Shown piece by piece: positions 51,001 through 61,478 of a DNA stretch of 64,000 bases. This DNA is from Ligula intestinalis. Lineage: Eukaryota; Platyhelminthes; Cestoda; Diphyllobothriidea; Diphyllobothriidae. The number at the start of each line of letters is the position of its first letter. Position 1 is the stretch's first letter. A program made the position numbers and the translations under genes. The stretch lies in assembly GCA_036362985.1 (NCBI GenBank), contig JAYGXS010000001.1:72123467-72187466 (forward strand), written 5' to 3'. Below the pieces are notes generated by a model that searched no databases, was not told the DNA's origin, and saw nothing but the letters and a program-made list of their open reading frames with translations.

Positions 51001-53387
51001 TTTCTTGTCTCTACATCAAAAATTAAGCTGAGAAATGTGCTCATTCTACGCAAAAGTAGCTTATGTAGCCCCACTAATATACTACTAGTCCTCGCATTTT
51101 GTCCTGCAAAACTGTGGTTATAGAGTTTTGGGGGGTAGGCAAATAGGATAGGCAGAGAAGGAAATTTTTAGAAGTAAGCATGAAGTGAAAACATGTAGTC
51201 GAAGTTCCTTCCCGCGGCCGCTGGGAGCAGGTTGTTCCGCATGCAAATTGAAAGTGTGCGCGGCGCTTGGCGCCGCGGACTATACTAATCTAACTCTAGA
51301 ACGGTAAGTTGGACCACAGGTAAGTTGAAGTAGACGACCTCCTAACCAACATTTAAATTTTTCGGTAAATTCAAGAAACCTGCAATTTGATAATCAGGTT
51401 TTTTCGCAATAAGTTAAATGATAATACGGATTAGGAAAATCTGCAGATATAAATCAACAACATCTATAAATACAGTAAAATAAAAATTCATTTAGCATTT
51501 ATTAAAGTATATTCCACTGCGTGTCCTAATTTCCTGCCCCTAAAACCCGATAACCACCGTTTTCGTAGGAAAACATCCAGGTTGTAGGGATTAATGAGTG
51601 GGGCTACATAAGCTACTGTTGACTCCTTCTATATTTTCATTCCATTATAGCAACTTTTCTGAAAAAAATGGTCGAAAGTTAATATGGTCAAAAATTCGAG
51701 GTCCAGCTATAATATTCCTTTTATCACCTCCGGTAGAGGAAGAAAAAGAAGGGGCAATTTCTGAGACCAAGTTGTATTTTAGCTGACGGAGATGATGAAG
51801 GGAATATTATCGAAAGTCCACTACTTTACGAACTGCTTGATATTTTGCTGAGTACAGCTTCTAACTGTTTATTGACACTGGTTCCTAGCACTCTGAAAAT
51901 AGTTACAAAACAACATTATCGACAAGGACAATGGAAACTGGAATGGTCTTTTGCGGCTTCTTAGCAGTCATAACCTATTCATACCTAACCCTAGATCTTA
52001 CAACTCCCCGTCAGGACGTTGGAATTCTAGCTAGCATGTTGTGGGTTCGAGCATCAGGGTTAACAACGGTTAGGATTGGCTGTGGCTCATCCCATTTTAT
52101 TGATTTTCCACACACAAAAAGATAGTACTTGAATGTTATTATACCTATGCTTTCGCCATACTGCATATGGAAAGATATTCCCACCGTTGTCACAGGCAAC
52201 AGTTTTAGGATGGAGGCGTTTTCTTTTTCGTGTCTTTTACTTCACGACGAAAGATGACACTATTTCCGTTTGCCTTCTGTCTGTCTGTTATGTTATTCAA
52301 TGTATAAAACTAGCCACTCTGTGACTGCTAGCGAATGAATAGGTCCGATAAGTTCGTAAACAAATTACTATTCCAAAAATATATCTGTTAAGGTTTGTGT
52401 TTATGCACTTGCAAACGTTCGCTTGAAATGTATCTGCTTTTCTTCCAGTCCTAATTTATCATTTTATCCGCTTCAGTTCACACAGTCTTTGAAATAATTT
52501 TCAACGCCTGTTACCCGCATCCACTCCTATTGTTGATGCAGCCTTCTTTGAAAAGCAACACTTTCTATTTTATCTTCGCGCTACCAGAATGTTGTGCTCT
52601 TTTTCTAGCAAATTATCAAGCTACCTTCTGTATTTTGGTGTTCGTCGTCTAAATCACCGTAACTAACTTCGAGGGTCAAGACAGTTCCACTAGTTACCCC
52701 TGCGGATTGCATGTTTGTATTGTGTGTTTCCCTGGCCTAAACTGGCAAGACAACGAGCTCGTGACTCAATGGTTAGGGCATTTGACGCTGACCAAAAAAG
52801 TCGCGATTTCGAAGCTCGGGTGGGGCTCCACTTGGGTCTGCGTATAACTGGCTGAGGATGCCTAATAAACCAGAAATGGCCGGTAATACTACCTCTTTTT
52901 ATCTTTTCGTTGCGGTACTTTCCCTAGCTTAATGTCATTGTCTTTTATTCTCGAAAAATATCCGTCGTCCTGCTTGGCATAAGGCTTTGCCACTTAAGGA
53001 CTTTATTTTTTCAATGAGTTTAGTCTCTGTGGTTTTCTCCTACCTGGCCAAAGTTCCTTAGGCCCTGTCTAGGAACGTTTTGTTGACCTACTTCTGCATT
53101 TGCTTGAATATTAGTCAACCGATACTTGTCAATGTGCTTTGTCCAGCCGTCATGCCTACTGAGCTCTGTCCTCTTGAAACTAAATTGTTGTACTCTTGCC
53201 TTATAGTACGCTAGCCGACTGATTTTTCTTCTCGTATGTTCTGGCTGCTGATACTCTATTCTTCTTCTTCTTCCTAGTTGCTGAAAGCCATGAAGGAGGA
53301 CCTCATCTTTCAGGACTTCCTCGAGGGTCCTATTCGTTTTCCACCGACATTCAAATTCGACAAGGGCACCAATATTTATGACACCAG
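44755..53387 (+). CDS. inositol polyphosphate 5-phosphatase (INPP5K/INPP5J-like), partial
   Basis: Family members remove the 5-phosphate from phosphoinositides or inositol phosphates at the cytoplasmic face of membranes. Seven exons with good GT/AG sites and consistent phase encode about 233 residues of the catalytic domain. They read CSWNVGDEGPPDEDLSALLG, IFVGLQEV (Mg-binding Glu), WIYAFVRRDLLPA, GNKGACSIRM, VSAHFTAHSENF, WMGDLNFR (catalytic Asp/Asn motif) and FPPTFKFDKGTNIYDT. The PP-D-L spacing after WNVG resembles the INPP5K/INPP5J group. The first base of exon 44755 needs two bases from an upstream exon that was not found. The PAW-DRIL and SDH-PV motifs do not appear before 64000, so the 3' exons must lie beyond the window or be missing. 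Confidence 0.93.
44898..44973 (+). CDS. 5-phosphatase exon b (GLQE motif)
   Basis: The acceptor is GAAAGTTACAG and the donor GTGAGT. It encodes LQEVIRSEDWYEALKTVLAP and LDFVL. The Glu of LQE is the expected Mg2+ ligand. The upstream intron is only 35 bases. Confidence 0.93.
45016..45051. repeat. (TA)n microsatellite in 5-phosphatase intron
   Basis: An unbroken TA run of 36 bases, with a second run of about 18 bases at 45080-45097, both in the intron between exons b and c. Confidence 0.95.
45156..45272 (+). CDS. 5-phosphatase exon c
   Basis: The acceptor is TTTGCAATGTTAG and the donor GTGAGC; 39 codons, phase 0. It encodes IKIRNCWAIWIYAFVRRD and FGYAGIM, the strand before the GNKG motif. Confidence 0.93.
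45319..45426 (+). CDS. 5-phosphatase exon d (GNKG and SAHF-AH)
   Basis: The acceptor is TTTCTGCCCAG and the donor GTACCT; 36 codons, phase 0. It encodes GNKGACSIRMEVCGVN, then VSAHFTAHSENFAERL. The His of SAHF is an expected active-site residue. Confidence 0.94.
45470..45537 (+). CDS. 5-phosphatase exon e
   Basis: The acceptor is TACGCCCTTAG and the donor GTGAGT. It encodes DYMDVIKRQNFRDPDVNVIL and leaves GA, which joins T in exon f as Asp. Confidence 0.92.
45586..45697 (+). CDS. 5-phosphatase exon f (WMGDLNFR)
   Basis: The acceptor is CGTTCTAAAG and the donor GTAAGG. It encodes YVFWMGDLNFRSEGIDKDGA, then VKRYDSLLEYDQ. GDLNFR carries the catalytic Asp and Asn of the family. Confidence 0.95.
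47890..48210 (-). mobile_element. LINE C-terminal fragment, minus strand
   Basis: Minus frame 47945-48208 reads WRYRHAEQLKTWLNTIKSDF, SLRHCNKQW and CDELASK. After a one-base shift it gives RQWAAAIREA. This matches the closing segment of flatworm LINE proteins (QLKTWL-T-K-D then W and RRAWAA-RDA). The family within the LINEs is uncertain. Only the tail remains. Confidence 0.65.
51056..51616. mobile_element. non-coding element with terminal inverted repeats
   Basis: Ends 51056-51130 and 51541-51616 are imperfect reverse complements, both starting AGTAGCTTATGTAGCCCCACT and ending at GTGGTTAT. The body contains ACTATACTAATCTAACTC and AAGTTGAAGTAGACG. No transposase frame. MITE-like. A copy of one end plus the body lies inverted at 58.45-58.85 kb. 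Confidence 0.8.
52727..52890 (+). mobile_element. tRNA-derived SINE, family B, copy 2
   Basis: CCCTGGCCTAAACTGGCAAG, then GACAACGAGCTCGTGACTCA (box A region TGACTCAATGGTTAGGG), then GGTGGGGCTCCACTTGGGT and GGCTGAGGATGCCTAATAAA, ending in AGAAATGGCCGG. Matches copies at 15.0, 56.8 and 57.1 kb. Confidence 0.82.
53278..53387 (+). CDS. 5-phosphatase exon g (FPPTFKFDKGT)
   Basis: The acceptor is CTTCTTCTTCTTCCTAG and the donor GTGAGC; it enters in phase 0. It encodes LLKAMKEDLIFQDFLEGPIR, then FPPTFKFDKGTNIYDT, and leaves AG. The next expected exon would start with the basic KKR-PAW-DRIL segment; none is in the window. Confidence 0.94.
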
Positions 53388-53544
53388 GTGAGCGGCCTGT
53401 TTATGTCTAATTTTACTCTGACGACAAAGCCGACTCCTTGCAAGCGAGTGTCTTTAACTCCTCTGAACTAGGTTCGAGACCTTTTACGTGTATACGTACG
53501 CACCGTGGATTTGCTGGCCCATAGCGGCTTACCGACAAGTTTAC

Positions 53545-53605
53545 TAAGTTCAGTTGAGCCAATTGTGAAAAAGTCGTGGCCTCGATGGATTAAGAAAATC
53601 TGTCA
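53545..53605 (-). mobile_element. SINE family A 3' scrap, minus strand
   Basis: The reverse complement gives GGCCACGACTTTTTCACAAT and TGGCTCAACTGAA, the 3' part of the element at 53.77-53.9 kb. It lies about 40 bases before that element's head. Confidence 0.55.
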
Positions 53606-53639
53606 AACCCCCTAATAATTATGTCAGCCTAGTATTCAT

Positions 53640-53930
53640 TCTGGTGGATTCTAGATAATTGCTTGGGGCATCCTGTCTGGGCAGTTAACTTGCTGTTCCC
53701 GAATGGTGAATTCCATACAAGCAGTAAGTTGAGCGGGTAAAATCGATCCAAGTTTGACTGAATTCACGACGCACGGTGAGCCTCGTAGCTCAATGGTAGA
53801 GCGTTGGCTGCGCGAAAGTTTTTTCTGCTGTGTGGGTTTGACTCCCACCGGGGCCACTAATTTTTCACAATTGGGTCAACTGAATTAGGCAAATCTGCCA
53901 AACACCCCTAACAAATATACTGAGCGTTGA
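53640..53930 (+). mobile_element. tRNA-derived SINE, family A, best copy
   Basis: The head (TCCTGTCTGGGCAGTTAACT, AATTCCATACAAGCAGTAAG, GCGGGTAAAATCGATCC) also occurs at 16.08-16.18 kb. The tRNA-like part has box A TAGCTCAATGGTAGAGC and box B GGGTTTGACTCCC, then GGGGCCAC. The tail is TTTTTCACAATTGGGTCAAC. It was considered as a real tRNA and rejected: the acceptor stem pairs poorly and the anticodon region is too long. Confidence 0.82.
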
Positions 53931-56799
53931 AATAACCTAGCCTACGTCTCCCAAACACAGCAGAACATATATATATATACATTGAAACCAGACCATTTTA
54001 AGTCACCCTATGCAACTCTTAATTGTTCCACTTGCGTTTGACACGGTGCGTTCGTGACTAAATGGTGCAGCATTTAGTTTCTTTCCTGTTGACGTGCGAT
54101 CATTTCGCAGTCCGAGAGCTAGACAGTGGCTTGCTGGTGGCAGCAACGTTGCCGTAAATGGCCACTTCAGTCGCCCTACCTTTCGCCGATTACCTTAAAT
54201 CATTTATTTTTGCTTTGCAAACTCTTGAGGGGCCATCCGTTACATGCTCAGTTTCCTCGAATGCGAAATACTTTGTCCGGATATATTGGATGTTTTAAAA
54301 TTTTGCATCTACGGTAAATTTGCTATACCATGAAGTTTTAACCGAAATTCTGAAATGTGAGAAGGCATAGGTGTGATCGCTGGGACAAAAGTTTTATTCG
54401 CTTGACGTTTCGGAATCCGTCGCAGTTTCATTCTCAGTGGCCCGATTCTGAAATGTGTTTTTGATTAGAAGGGCTTGTCTGATATTAATTATCGTACGGC
54501 ACAACCCTAAGACATCTAATCACGTCTAGATGTCGACTTTTGAATAAGTTTCCTCCGGCTGCCTTCGAAAATTACACTCTGTAAAAATGAAAAGTGTATT
54601 TTCCCCATTGGATTTTCAATGGCCCTCTGAACCCTAATATGTTTTTACTCGAAGAAAAAGCGTGTTTCAGTTTTAACGCGCTTTCTACATTTCTGAATAA
54701 TTTTGAACTTAACCTGCATGACGCCAGCGCTCGGGTTCTCCAAACTTCACCGTGTATACTTTCCGTGTACGGAAGGTCTTGCATTTATGTACGGTAAGTT
54801 GACGGAATACTATAGGGTTCGTATAAATTTGCAGTGAATGTGGACCATATAGTATGCTTTAGAAGCAAGATTCATAAATGGGCAGAAACGATGCTGTTTT
54901 TGACGATTCGGTATCCTGCAGTGAAAGGCAAAGAATTCGACTAACCCCTGACTGTAGGCAGCAAGGAGAGCGCATGTCCGAAAGTAGAACGCACGGGTGT
55001 ACAGGGACACATTTTAGCAAAGGTCTGACCTTCAGCTTCAAGGTCAAGGTCACGAATTGGCCCAAAAAAGAAGCCCAGTTCAGCGGGGCAAGACAAATGC
55101 AGCAAAAAGCACAGGGAGCAATTTGCAAGTAAATCAAATAGAGTTTCACAGGAGGTAGAAGTAAGAAATTTCCAAAGTGGTTAAGCAAAAGGTAACAGCT
55201 GCTTAATGATGGACATTTCAGAGACTTAAAAAATCTCGTAATTCGAAACTTTTGTAAAATTAAAAATTTCAGCAGGCCTAGTTTTCGACAAACCAACTAC
55301 GAAAAATAATATTTTTGCGCACTATTTCTAAAAATTTCAGTTTAATTTATAAGGGCATTGAAAATGAATGTATAACTTGCGTATTACGTAAGTAGCGGTT
55401 TTGGAGTGTAATTTTTTTAAGACGGTCGGAAAGAAGCTTGATCCAAAGCTGGCATCCTGACATGATTAAAGTACGATATTTATTATTACAAATCTCTCTA
55501 CGTAATATTTTCTAATTGAAAATATTTTTCATGAGATAACTCACCTACTGTATCCTCGTGGTCTTTTACCGCCGCAACTTGGTTGATGTCCTGCATGTTA
55601 GGATCCCTTCTTTTTTCTTCGGTACAGTAGTTTTCCTTATAACTGACCTCTATCGGAGAACGACCTATTACGTTTCGTAGCCCACTTACGCTTCATGGAT
55701 CCTCATTATGACTCGAAGATGTGAGTTCAGGTCTGTTTGCGGCCGCTCCTTCCTTGAAGACCTCGTTTTCACACTTTATTTACAGTCCCTCAACCGCTGG
55801 AAGAGTACCGCTGGCAGTAGTTAGTGAAAACTTGCGCTTAACACTCAGACATCCTGCCAGAACGTTTTACTTGCCTACCAGGATTGCCTTGCTTCAACCA
55901 GGTGTGGCGAACTAATCAATGCCTGGTTATTCGTTCTCCTTATCCAAACAGAACCAGGCTGAGTTTATGCGCCGGATGGGGCTGCCGTTTAGGTGACTGT
56001 TTTAGTCTGGGTTCTCCTTTGCGCATCAAACCTTATGACAGTGCTTTCGCGATTTTTGGACCTCACGGTCTCGGCCCGGCTCGATATGTGGGCACGCGCA
56101 ATACCGATCATGAAGGCTAATTCTTTCGACACTCATCTGAGTGCACTGTATGGTAGCGCTACCGGTTTAGTGCACTGATACCGCCACTGGATTCGCTTAC
56201 CTTCTCGTGTATTGATCTAAACGGCATCAATTATTGACACTGGAGTTCGTCACCGCGAACATTGCGTGGCTTAGAAATCGCGTCTGCCTGCGTTAGTTGT
56301 TACTTATCACTTCCAGCCTTGGGATCGATTGATGAAACCAGTGTCAGCGGAATTTCCTCCTCTTTGCAATTACCACCTGCCACTTAATGTTTACCGTGGC
56401 GCCTCAGGTGACGAACAGCTCCATACACGAGCATTTCAGGTGAAGAGCGAGCCACGAGCAGAAAGACTTGTTTCGATTGAGGGGCTTCCGCTCAGTTAAC
56501 GAGTTGTCAGTGCGTGTGTGTGTACCTGTGTCCGCCGTTGAGTCTTGCTCCCCGGGCCTGAGTCCTCGGTCGCCTGTAGCCAATCTATGAACTGATTCTA
56601 GGTTTCGCGGGATGAATCTTTCAAATGACCTGCTTGGTGCCAGAAGGTAGAAAACTCTTTAGTCGAGGTTTCAGTGTAATTCATTTTACTAGTATCTAAG
56701 TAGTGTCGAGTTAGTAGTACAAAGGTCTTTGCTCCTCTGCTTTCCCAAAGCAATTGCTGGCAGATAGTAATCCCGCCAAAAACAGGGGAGACTGGAATA
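53931..56799. other. no supported gene
   Basis: Opposed frames at 54859-55296 (145 codons, minus) and 54878-55132 (84 codons, plus) lack motifs. The region contains AAGGTCAAGGTCA at about 55038. At 54.39-54.45 kb GACGTTTCGGAATCCGTCGC resembles part of the hairpin repeat at 63.2 kb. Confidence 0.4.
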
Positions 56800-56935
56800 G
56801 CCATTTCTGAATTATTAGCCTTCATCAGCCAGCCATACCCAAACCCAAGTGATGCCCCACTCGAGCCTTCGACTCGCGACCTAACCGTTGAGCCAAGAAC
56901 GCGATGTCTAGCCAGTGGCCAGATCTCGCCAGGGG
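56800..56935 (-). mobile_element. tRNA-derived SINE, family B, copy 3 (inverted)
   Basis: The reverse complement reads TTGGCTCAACGGTTAGG, TCGAAGGCTCGAGTGGGGCA, TCACTTGGGTTTGGGTATGG and ATTCAGAAATGGC. Compared with copy 4, about 20 bases between box A and box B are missing. Confidence 0.78.
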
Positions 56936-57046
56936 CCTTGACAGCTGGTACTATAGGCAGATAGTATTGCCTCTGGCGAGACCCAAGGCAGAGCGAGACA
57001 GATGAGTCCCGTTAGCGATCAGGTGAACCTTCATCAACGAGTGCCA

Positions 57047-57190
57047 ATACCCCCTGACCTAAACCGGCTAGACAACGAGCTCGTGGCTCAGTGGTTAGGA
57101 CGTTTAACTCTGACCAAAAAGGTCGCAAGTTCGAGGCTCGAGTGGGGCACCAGGTCTGGGTATAACTGGCTGACGGTGGCTAACCAACCA
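57047..57190 (+). mobile_element. tRNA-derived SINE, family B, copy 4
   Basis: CCCCCTGACCTAAACCGGCT, GACAACGAGCTCGTGGCTCA, GTGGTTAGGACGTTT, GTCGCAAGTTCGAGGCTCGA and GGTATAACTGGCTGACGG. This is the least decayed copy: box A TGGCTCAGTGGTTAGG and box B AAGTTCGAGGCTC are clear. It faces copy 3 head to head. Confidence 0.85.
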
Positions 57191-58449
57191 GCTTTTCAGA
57201 CAGAATGCTGTCATTTTGTCCATTTATTCGAGTATATCGGTGGGTGAAACGCTCTACTGTGTATTTTACCGTTCTTCCAACATATAAACACAAACTAGAA
57301 GCCAGGAACCGTATTTTAACGACGTATTTATTAATTGCATAATGTAGACGCGAGAGATCCGACTTATAACTTAAGTCATGCAACGAAGGAAGCGTCGTGG
57401 AAGCGTGTTTCTGCGCTAGTGCCTACACTGGAGGGCTTGGTGAAAAACATCTGTGTGAAATGTAATCTCCGTGGGCTAAGCCGCTTGATAATGCAGGTGG
57501 ATCTTCAATTCCTTCATCTCACTGGTCATCCGGTACCTGGATGCTATCATTTTTTGAAGCACTTTAACTGCACACGCTCCAAAATAAGCCACAGCACTGG
57601 GTTTAGGTCCATTTGTCGTTTTCTGCACTCGTGTATCTTCTAACAGGGGGAAGGAGAGCTGGAAAAGATCACTAAAGAAGCATTATTTTCACCTTTTCCC
57701 GTTCCATATGCATTTTTCGGTGAATTAGAACAGACACTTTGCTGTTTGGTAAACCAGGCGGAGTTCCCAAGTGGTGCTTAGTGAGTTTAAATAGCGAAAG
57801 TGAGGTTCCGGCGGTTGCTTAAATGGTGAAGAAAAAAAGATGTGAAGCCAATTTCCCCGCCGTTCATTTAACTCCCTCGTTGCGACCGTCCCATCGGACA
57901 GGTTGACCCTACCAACACTCAGCGCTTCTCGCCTTACCTCTTTCTATTTCAGTTTGTAACAGTCTAGTCCATACTCGTGTGTTGTGTAGTGTTGCTTGCA
58001 TTCATTCTGTGCTGCCCACCAAATTCCCCTCTTTTCTGAACGCTTTCGTTGAAAGGAATGATTTGTGGTTTGGAAAGTGGGCCACTTTTTACGCTGCTGG
58101 ACTAGCAGCCGCATCAGTTTTGCCGTTCTGCCTGTCGGCTGCACTTTTAATTTCCTTTCGATGTGATGGGAATGAGGTCTTTGAAAGGCCACTTCCAGAG
58201 GCCCAGTAGGCAGCTCGGTTGCATTCCATATTGCATGATTTAATCTCCCGCGCGCACAATATTGAGCAAGACATTCCATTTTATATTTTGCTTTTAAGAC
58301 CCGTTGGCGCTTAAAACCGCAAATTCCACCTCAAGCACACTGGGTGCAGGCAAATAAAGTATCATATAAAATAAGGGGTTAACAATTTCTTGAGAGAATT
58401 TCTTGGTGAATAAGCTAGGCAAAGCCCGTCCCCAGGCCTCTATACGTGT
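57191..58449. other. no supported gene
   Basis: Frames at 57335-57643 (102 codons, plus) and 57944-58279 (111 codons, minus) overlap frames on the other strand and show no motif. Confidence 0.4.
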
Positions 58450-58850
58450 TTCTGTATTTTTAGATTTCCCTAATCTGTATTATCGTTTAACGTATTGCGA
58501 AAAAAACGATTATCAAGTTGCAAGTTTCTTTAAATTCCCGAAAAAACAGAAATAGTAGTTTAGAGGACGTCTACTTCAGCTTACATGAAGTTGAACTGAC
58601 CATTTTGGAGTTAGATTAGTATAGTTCGTGGCGCGAGGTGCCGTACACACCTTCAATTTTCATACGACACAAATTACTTCCAGCGGCCGTGGGAAAAAAC
58701 TTCGTCTTCATTTTTTTTCACTCAACACTAACTTCTAAAAATTTCCTTCTTTGTCTATCCTGTTTCCCCTTCCCCCCCCCCCAAAAAAACCTATAACCAC
58801 CGTTTTCGTAGGACAAAATGCTGGGACGAGGGTTCTATGTAAGCTGCTTT
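58450..58850 (-). mobile_element. inverted copy of the 51.1-kb TIR element
   Basis: The reverse complement of this block matches 51060-51450: GTGGTTAT end, GGATAG-CA-AGAAGGAAATTT, AAGTTGAAGTAGACG-like and ACTATACTAATCTAACTCC, then GATAATACAGATTAGG. The second terminal repeat is not evident, so the copy is truncated. Confidence 0.78.
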
Positions 58851-59619
58851 TGCCGGTTATTCAACCAGAATACTGTTTGTTTGGAAAGTGAAAACGAGTT
58901 AGCTGCTGTTCAAGTTACCTTCATTATAGACCAAAGCATGTACTAGGCAGCGCCATCCGAAGATTGGTATTCCTTGTCGATGTCCGTGATGAAACTACCG
59001 CTTCATTCTTTTCCATCCTTCTTTTTCTTGCTTCGCAGGTATTAATTGTAATAAAGTGTACGAAAATGTTTTTTTCATTTAATTTTCAATCTCGATGGTG
59101 ATTCATTACAGTGTGGGCGGTTGCTCGTGCGAAACCATCAACTTCACGAAAGCCCCTTCTAGCCCGCACACTGTTTTCCATATGCACCCGCAAGTCATAC
59201 TGCGTTAAAAAAACGACTTATCTTAAAAAGAAGCTATATTTTGCTTTCTAAAATATTATGTCTTAGCTAAAATCGTCAAAACGACTGTAGAACAGATCAA
59301 TTATCTAAGGCCTTGCATACGTGACACTTTTGTAGGAAAATAAGGTACAATAACCAAGTAAAAAGACGTAATAAAGATGCAACGTACTAATATTTTTGAT
59401 TCACTTTTACTGCCTTAAACTGCTGTAATTCAGGAGAGCATAGATACAATTAAGTCATCAAAGGTCTATGCCATTGTAAACCCAAATTCCAACTTCTGTT
59501 GGCTTGTCCCAGCTTCTCTTGATTAAGGTCAGGACTGTTCGTAGAAATAAAAATAGCTCGCAGGTCGCAGACGGAAGAATAAGTTTTGGTCTAAAAACTA
59601 GATTATTGAAGTGAGGTCA
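58851..59619. other. no recognisable feature
   Basis: AT-rich sequence with short frames only. No exon of the phosphatase was found here. Confidence 0.45.
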
Positions 59620-59851
59620 ATTATAATTACACATTTTTAATCTGTGAACAGGGGTTTTATTAAAAAAGTAAATCCTCTTACAGTATGCGAGCCTGTGGAT
59701 AATATATGCCTGGCCAAATAAAAAACGCTCTTTGATTAGTCTCCTACTTAAAATGACTCCATCATAGTTTTCTTCTGATGAAGACTGGATTTCTCTATCT
59801 TTTATCTAACTTACTACCGAAAGATCCTTAAAATAGCCCAAACGGACATGC
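59620..59851 (-). pseudogene. Tc1-like transposase, middle part (tentative)
   Basis: The minus reading from about 59848 contains DGVILSRRLIKERFLFGQAY and HRLAYCKR. This recalls the V-S-RRL-E-GLFGR segment after the HTH region of Tc1-like transposases. It lies just beyond the foldback element that interrupts the N-terminal part at 61.2-61.5 kb. Decayed, with stops. Confidence 0.45.
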
Positions 59852-59967
59852 AGTAAATTCCCTATCTCATGAAATGTCAATTGGAATTTTTAAATGTGTT
59901 TTCGATTCAAACATATTTATTACGTATGCTCGTAAGTATGACGATCGTATAGCCTAGGCTTAATATA

Positions 59968-60356
59968 CAGGGTGTCTCGAAAAATTTAAACACATTTGAA
60001 ATAATTTTAAAATTGGTGTTTATAATAGTTTTATTATTTCGAAAATGTAACTATATTCACAAGTATAATTTTAGTCCTTTTTTACAGAATGTTCTAAAAC
60101 TGATGTCCATTTTGATCAGTACACTGCTGACAAAATGAAGCAATGGAATCGCACACATCATTAAACACTTCCTCTGTTATTCGGGTGCATTCATATTCAA
60201 TGGCTACCCTCAATTCAGCCATTGTTTCAACAGTCAAAATGCAGTAAAAACAATAGAATGATACTTGAAAAAATTTTTACATTTTTGAAATAAAAAATTG
60301 TAATAGACACCAAGTTTACAATTATTTAAAATGTGCATGCATTTTTTGACAACCTG
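59968..60356. mobile_element. mariner-type MITE inserted in the foldback arm
   Basis: Ends CAGGGTGTCTCGAAAAAT and the inverted CAGGTTGTCAAAAAAT, both continuing to CACATTT and AAATAATT, form imperfect terminal inverted repeats of about 40 bases flanked by TA on each side (59966-59967, 60357-60358). Removing it restores the arm's match to the right arm. Confidence 0.82.
60094..60222 (-). pseudogene. transposase C-terminal remnant in the MITE
   Basis: A 42-codon frame: MAELRVAIEYECTRITEEVF, CDSIASFCQQCTDQNGHQF. The pattern (AI-E-x(n)-V--S-x-RCQQC---NGHQF) matches the end of mariner/Tc1-type transposase proteins. It identifies the parent of the MITE. Confidence 0.65.
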
Positions 60357-61223
60357 TATTTTTGTCGTGTCATAATGCCGGCTTTTTAACGATCTTCTTT
60401 CTGATAGCTACTAAAAAGCATGTACTGTACAAATTTGCTACTGAAGAAGCATGCACTTTCATCCTCGATTTCGACAGCCTTTATAAATTCAAATATATTT
60501 TATGAAAAACGCAAACGCGAAAAATATTTCTTCTGCTCGTTTGGTAGCTAATTATGCCTTCTTTAAATGTTATGCTTGAAGAAGGGGTATCTTTCAGTTT
60601 TAAAAAATTCTAATTATGAGCTTTTTGCGATTGTGAAGTGTTCATTTATTATGCATCGTATAAGTCAATTTTTTAATGCTGCCTAAAATGTTTGCAGCAT
60701 GTTCCACATCTGTTGTAATATTTTAAAAGAATTATGTGACTGCTTCCATAAATCGTAGGCGAAAACGTACTTTTCCTTGAGTAGGATATACACAGCGGGC
60801 AGTACGTAAAACTTGAATGCAAATCAGTAGCTTTTTAAAAATATTTGGCAATTTAGAAACTCCTTTGAAACCGAAATATGCCCCTTCGTCAAGTATAATA
60901 TTTAAAGAAGGCGTAATTTGCTACCAAATGAGACCAAGAAATATTTTTCTCGTTTACGTTTTCCATAAAATATATTTGAATTTATGAAGGCAATCAAAAT
61001 CAATGATGAAACTGCATGCTACTTCAGTTGCTAATTTTTACAGAACACGCTTTCTACTAGCTATCAGAAAAAAGGTCGTTAATAAAGCCGGCATATTGAC
61101 GTGACCGAACTCTATTGATATAAGGCTCTACGATCGTCATTATTGCAAAACATGCGTATTTAATATGTTTGAAGCGACAAAGAAATTTCAGAATTCCGGG
61201 TGACATTTCATGAAATAGGGAAT

Positions 61224-61478
61224 TTACTGTATAATGCTCTCTTTTTGGGTGTGACGAATAAAATCGTGATGCTGTTTAGTTGTGAGCCGCTTTCGACCAC
61301 CATGCTTACATCTAGCTACTATTTTATGGTTAATACTTCTCGAAAATCTGGTCTGGATGATATCAAAAATATTAGCTATTGACCCATGCGGCAGCCCTTT
61401 GGCTGCCAATTTTAATATGCGCTCGGAATCGACGTCGGGCAGGACGTACTTTGACACCGTTCTGGCACAACCTGACAC
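61224..61478 (-). pseudogene. Tc1-like transposase, N-terminal HTH part
   Basis: The minus frame reads VDSERILKLAAKGLPHGSIA, then a second helix region, then GGRKRLTTKQHHDFIRHTQK. Two helix-turn-helix segments separated by a GRKR hook are the N-terminal layout of Tc1-like transposases. The frame ends exactly where the foldback element begins (TA-CAGTAA), so insertion of that element broke the gene. Confidence 0.65.

Larger units (their letters stand above)
45698..53277. other. 7.6-kb intron of the 5-phosphatase
   Basis: The six introns seen run from 35 bases to this one; the other five are all under 200 bases. It contains a minus LINE tail (47.9-48.2 kb), a TIR element (51.06-51.62 kb) and a SINE (52.7 kb). 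Frames at 46796-47083 and 47166-47887 have no family match. 48.2-51 kb shows only short frames. Confidence 0.75.
59852..61229. mobile_element. foldback element with ~370-bp inverted arms
   Basis: Left arm 59852 to about 60600 (excluding an inserted 389-bp MITE) and right arm about 60865-61229 are reverse complements. They share CAGTAAATTCCCTAT at the tips, GAAATGTCA, GACGATCGTA, AT-ATGCCGGCTTT, TTCAAATATATTTTATG and GCCTTCTTTAAAT. The central spacer is about 260 bases. The right tip is followed by TA. No coding frame. Confidence 0.85.
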